Below are positions 5,301-6,666 of a stretch of DNA of 6,666 nt, one piece after another; the first letter of the stretch is position 1, and the number at the start of each line of letters is the position of its first letter. The notes under the pieces are model-generated. The model had not been told where the DNA came from, did not search any database, and saw only the letters and a list, made by a program, of their open reading frames with translations. Source of the stretch: an uncultured Oscillochloris sp. (GTDB lineage: Bacteria; Chloroflexota; Chloroflexia; Chloroflexales; Chloroflexaceae); the NCBI GenBank assembly GCA_903877345.1, contig CAIRDL010000160.1, positions 1-6,666 of the forward strand. The letters are read 5' to 3'. The position numbers and the translations under genes were made by a program.

Positions 5301-6077
5301 ACGCAACTGGCCCCCGAACTCGCGGCAGCGCTGGTGCGCGCCTTGGCCCGCGCTGGCGACGAAGAGACACTCCCAAACCTGATTCGCTCTGCCGAGAGTG
5401 ACCCAGGGGCCGAGGCCGTGCTGAGCATTGAGGCTATCGCTGGCTTGGGCGATCCAGACGCCGCCCCGCTCTTGGTACAGCTCAACCAGAGCCTGTTGGT
5501 TGCGCCGGGGGTGCGCTTAGCCGCTGTGGGTGCGCTGCTCCATCTCGTGGGCGACGAGTATTTGACGCTTTTGCGGGAATACCTGCACGCTCCGTCGCCA
5601 CCGCTCCGGCTCCAGGCGCACACCATTCTGGCAACATTCCACCCGGCTGACCCGCGCCTCGCCACGCCCTTAGCAGAGATGGATGCACCGTTGGCCCTGC
5701 GCCTCCAAGCACTCCAGCACCTCGCCGCTACCGACCCCGACGCGCCGAGCCTGTGCGCGATCGTCATGGACATCATTGAACAGCCCCAAGTGCGGTTGGC
5801 CGCTGCGACTGTTTTGGCGCAAGCCAGCCAAGCGGCGGCGGTGGCAAGCTTGGCGGCGGTCGTGGCCCCACCCGCGCCGGAAACCGACCCTGCACCGCCC
5901 GTCTTGCGTCGCCGCTGCCTGCTGAGTCTTGGCGCGCTGGCCCGTGGAACCGGCCCAACTGCCGAGGCGGCCCGTGACCAGCTTGCCGCAATGACTGTTG
6001 ATCCGGGGCAAGCGGTCGAGCATCGGCACTGGGCGAGTGAGGCGCTGGTGGGATTTAGGGGTCAGGGGTCAGGTTGA
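2331..6077 (+). CDS. Large HEAT-repeat protein with N-terminal degenerate NACHT-like (STAND) ATPase module
   Basis: The 1248-residue product has no signal peptide or membrane segment and should be cytoplasmic. Residues about 60-260 follow NACHT order. AAAPASGRSLLLRQ (68-81) sits where Walker A should be, with G74 kept but the first Gly replaced by A69 and the Lys by R75. LYVAL (96-100) follows, then a Walker B-like LLLLDDWELLP (135-145; D139, D140, E142), the VVALP strand (169-173), and LADLVLLALTYP...MPAARAQLYEQAYALI (226-256), which matches the helical segment after NACHT domains. No sensor Arg follows the VVALP strand. From about 290 to 1240 the protein is an alpha solenoid of HEAT units with LRxxAxxxLG-type second helices, for example 637-649, 669-681, 865-879, 930-943, 1060-1074 and 1153-1166. 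STAND proteins use such solenoids to sense ligands; several bacterial NACHT proteins act in phage defence. Here there is no N-terminal effector domain, so a scaffold or regulatory role is as likely. A stop at 2292-2294 in this frame makes 2331 the first possible ATG; the G-rich stretch at 2321-2325 is a weak ribosome site. The last residues, RGQGSG, come from a 7-bp repeat. Solenoid certain; NACHT ancestry probable. Confidence 0.93.
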   Translation: MLSTKPFKPFPLLPDRWTLRHYRTDFVAQTASDPAVRLLPALLTLPLHAAPLPDPTAILALRASLTVAAAPASGRSLLLRQTAVRWAKTSKHGPPLYVALAEADMPNLPPRAVVAGAAHRAGLPADFVEGQRPGLLLLDDWELLPADRQALWQHFIVSSAPQWPALRAVVALPMGETWPGLVPLTLVPPDDAQLAAWLEHLLPGQPPAPILAALRHEALAGLRGRLADLVLLALTYPLGGMPAARAQLYEQAYALIAPLLNEPRPAGDAAVPVMVGRALLRQYQLARALAGGKELEQLAQLAADERAAVAPLAAGLLDDPTPVFEALWATDEPSASLRALTACVREAPLRLPSQGLRLLEHLASPDASPEARSLLAELTPTLPALLAAAGQTDAERTLAALHLVAAALFNGQQCWLELCDDGMAPAKLRWAAADVLVAAPPTAATLLAVSTDIPPADLLPRAFVAALASPQTRAVLANEPLREALTLLLAAPSLGERRAKVAQALVEDQTLAESLRCLALTKASAALLEQAVGTAAPTLRRLALRTLTESDPTTVLAALTRSLAHPAAQSEARREILDAIVAVPRQGTVGVLAWASFNGALPLTVRLHACDLLADQGQVGANLLRRLLGTNELPTALRAIAAGHLGRLGVAEALPVLATMLGNAGEPLLQRASATALGAFGARHERRDQVAAALVAGLHHARLDVTLGERIAHALGRSNVPSALPALTGLLAPELTEELRVAWLACAPDLGRTPARLWPGLDLPKAVHVSLLDILAQGGTLADPPSRLSELVAHQASRLAIAAAAGLAMLAAAPALRSEAVVALRHAAHREGRTDVARALLHALAQISNPAAELAAILDDERTSLNLRWLAVEVLGTASETFPFLQQRLDQAADAPFVQTQMAHTLGSAHYAPALPTLHRIAREAHGEPQVRRAAITAIGQLTADEASVVLTALAADRELPDEFRRCAATALPITLGTAEQVTLRHALRDTQLAPELAAALVRALARAGDEETLPNLIRSAESDPGAEAVLSIEAIAGLGDPDAAPLLVQLNQSLLVAPGVRLAAVGALLHLVGDEYLTLLREYLHAPSPPLRLQAHTILATFHPADPRLATPLAEMDAPLALRLQALQHLAATDPDAPSLCAIVMDIIEQPQVRLAAATVLAQASQAAAVASLAAVVAPPAPETDPAPPVLRRRCLLSLGALARGTGPTAEAARDQLAAMTVDPGQAVEHRHWASEALVGFRGQGSG
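6057..6077 (+). repeat. 7-bp tandem repeat (aggggtc) containing the HEAT gene stop codon
   Basis: The unit aggggtc occurs at 6057-6063 and 6064-6070, followed by a partial third copy, agg, that runs into ttga. It encodes the terminal RGQGSG of the solenoid protein, and TGA sits at 6075-6077. The period is not a multiple of three, so gain or loss of a unit would move the stop codon. Short repeats of this kind are common spacer sequence; here one overlaps the coding end. Confidence 0.7.
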
Positions 6078-6116
6078 GCGCATCAGGAAGCTGTGGAGGA
6101 ACCGAAGTTGGAAAAC

Positions 6117-6201
6117 ACCTACGAACCTTGTCTTAGATTTAGGATTTGGAGCAGGGTTTGTAGGTACGCTGCAATCCAAAATCTCAAATCTAAAATCGCA
6201 G
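6117..6201. repeat. Imperfect AT-rich inverted repeats downstream of the HEAT gene
   Basis: Two overlapping dyads are visible. acctacgaac (6117-6126) pairs with gtttgtaggt (6156-6165) in 9 of 10 positions. The stretch 6135-6150 is an imperfect reverse complement of 6175-6191. The right half repeats the aatcyaaaatc motif typical of low-complexity bacterial spacers. No T-run marks a terminator. It lies in the 310-bp spacer 6078-6387, which otherwise holds only repeats. Confidence 0.5.
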
Positions 6202-6213
6202 TAGAGCATAGGT

Positions 6214-6295
6214 AACACTGTCACCCTGAGCGAAGCGAAGGGTCCCGACCGGGATTCTTCGCTTCGCTCAGAATGACAAGATGCTTCACAGTGTT
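6214..6295. repeat. Dispersed intergenic inverted repeat, copy 2 (ctgagcgaagcgaag family)
   Basis: The inner arms 6220-6247 and 6250-6277 match in 24 of 28 positions, with ctgagcgaagcgaag (6226-6240) exact against 6257-6271 and almost no loop (cccg-ac-cggg). An outer pair, aacactgt (6214-6221) and acagtgtt (6288-6295), encloses the hairpin. On the right, 10 unpaired bases (aagatgcttc) separate inner and outer arms. Two of the four mismatches are G-U in RNA, so the transcript hairpin is stronger than the DNA match suggests. It may act as a bidirectional transcript end or RNA stabiliser between the HEAT and response regulator genes. Confidence 0.8.
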
Positions 6296-6311
6296 CCTTC
6301 TGCAGTATTGC

Positions 6312-6374
6312 CTACAATCTACAATCTACAATCTACAATCTACAATCTACAATCTACAATCTACAATCTACAAC
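6312..6374 (+). repeat. 7-bp tandem array, eight perfect ctacaat units plus one variant
   Basis: The unit ctacaat repeats without error from 6312 to 6367, followed by ctacaac (6368-6374). The array ends 2 bp before the AGGAG ribosome site and 13 bp before the response regulator start codon. Each unit contains TACAAT, one base from the TATAAT -10 consensus. TTGCCT at 6308-6313 resembles a -35 box, but the spacers to the nearest units (13 or 20 bp) are not ideal. The array is non-coding and lacks G on the plus strand for its full length. Perfect short tandem repeats are prone to change in copy number, so it may alter leader length or promoter spacing. Confidence 0.92.
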
Positions 6375-6387
6375 CCAGGAGTACACA

Positions 6388-6666
6388 ATGGCAACGCACA
6401 TCATGGTCATTGATGACGAGCCGCTGATCGGTCGGCTTTTGGAATATCAACTTGGCGGGGTGGGCTACGTGGTGACGGCCTACACGCGGGCGCATGACGC
6501 CTTGGGCGAACTGGCGCACACGCAGCCCGATCTGATCCTGCTTGATGTGATGATGCCGGAGTTGAGCGGTTGGGATGTGTGCAGCCAAATTCGACGCAGT
6601 TCGAGCGTCCCCATTATCATGTTGACCGCCAAAGATGGTGACGATGATGTCGTGCGGGGGCTCACC
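6388..6666 (+). CDS. Response regulator receiver domain, 3' end outside the window
   Basis: The first 93 residues form most of a CheY-like receiver domain, which takes phosphate from a histidine kinase on a conserved Asp. The sequence begins MATHIMVIDDEPLIGRLL, with the acidic pair D9-D10, acceptor D53 in LILLDVMMPELSGWDV, T80 in PIIMLTAKD, and the start of a DDDVVRGL helix. K82 follows T80 as part of TAKD; the conserved Lys of the final strand lies beyond the edge. The sequence style fits OmpR/PhoB-type transcription factors, but the output domain is not visible and a single-domain or kinase-linked regulator is possible. The start is fixed by AGGAG at 6377-6381 with 6-nt spacing. The 7-bp array ends just upstream. 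No partner kinase lies in the window. Confidence 0.94.
   Translation, partial: MATHIMVIDDEPLIGRLLEYQLGGVGYVVTAYTRAHDALGELAHTQPDLILLDVMMPELSGWDVCSQIRRSSSVPIIMLTAKDGDDDVVRGLT

Noticed and set aside
5060..5776. Minus-strand 238-codon open frame inside the HEAT gene
   Set aside because: It is the mirror of regular HEAT repeats; the Ser/Ala/Arg composition and lack of motifs mark it as a shadow.
5998..6204. Plus-strand 68-codon open frame across the HEAT gene end
   Set aside because: It overlaps the solenoid gene out of frame and then translates spacer repeats. It matters only as a possible extension if the 7-bp repeat changes length.
6312..6374. Tandem array read as a CRISPR
   Set aside because: The units are 7 bp, contiguous and have no unique spacers; this is a microsatellite.
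6361..6665. Minus-strand open frames opposite the response regulator
   Set aside because: The plus strand encodes a clear receiver domain with D9-D10, D53 and T80, so the opposite frames are shadows.
1..6666. tRNA, rRNA or riboswitch
   Set aside because: No cloverleaf-like pattern with conserved T-arm sequence, no ribosomal RNA signature and no recognisable riboswitch core was seen on either strand.

Overview
The window is GC-rich chromosomal DNA with long, highly repetitive spacers. The gene content and the kinds of interspersed inverted repeats suggest a member of the Chloroflexota, possibly a filamentous phototroph of the Chloroflexales. This is an inference from style: no ribosomal RNA or photosynthesis gene is present to confirm it.

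Layout from left to right. Positions 1-595 hold no confident gene. They contain a 21-bp tandem repeat at the left edge, a weak minus-strand open frame (308 to the edge), a hairpin, a perfect 20-bp palindrome and a nested inverted-repeat element (296-530). Minus-strand surE (1360-596), a metal-dependent nucleotidase, follows. The spacer 1361-1701 carries a dispersed inverted repeat, a 92-bp near-perfect palindrome and a strong intrinsic terminator. The terminator belongs to the next minus-strand gene (2058-1702), a Phd/YefM-type antitoxin with no toxin partner in view. A 272-bp divergent promoter region (2059-2330) separates it from the plus-strand genes.

The dominant gene (2331-6077, plus) encodes a 1248-residue protein. 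Its N-terminal quarter reads like a degenerate NACHT-type STAND ATPase: a Walker A-like loop with Arg in place of Lys, an LLLLDD Walker B-like strand, and a helical segment typical of the region after NACHT domains. The rest is a long HEAT-type alpha solenoid. Its stop codon lies in a 7-bp tandem repeat. The spacer 6078-6387 holds two further inverted repeats and nearly nine copies of a second 7-bp unit (ctacaat). That array ends 13 bp before the start of a response regulator whose receiver domain is cut by the right edge.

No operon joins all these genes. surE has its own ribosome binding site and is separated from the antitoxin by a terminator. The solenoid gene and the response regulator share a strand but are 310 bp apart, with repeats between them. 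The points most worth following are the degenerate NACHT-HEAT protein, the TACAAT-containing array ahead of the response regulator, and the density of palindromic elements in the spacers.
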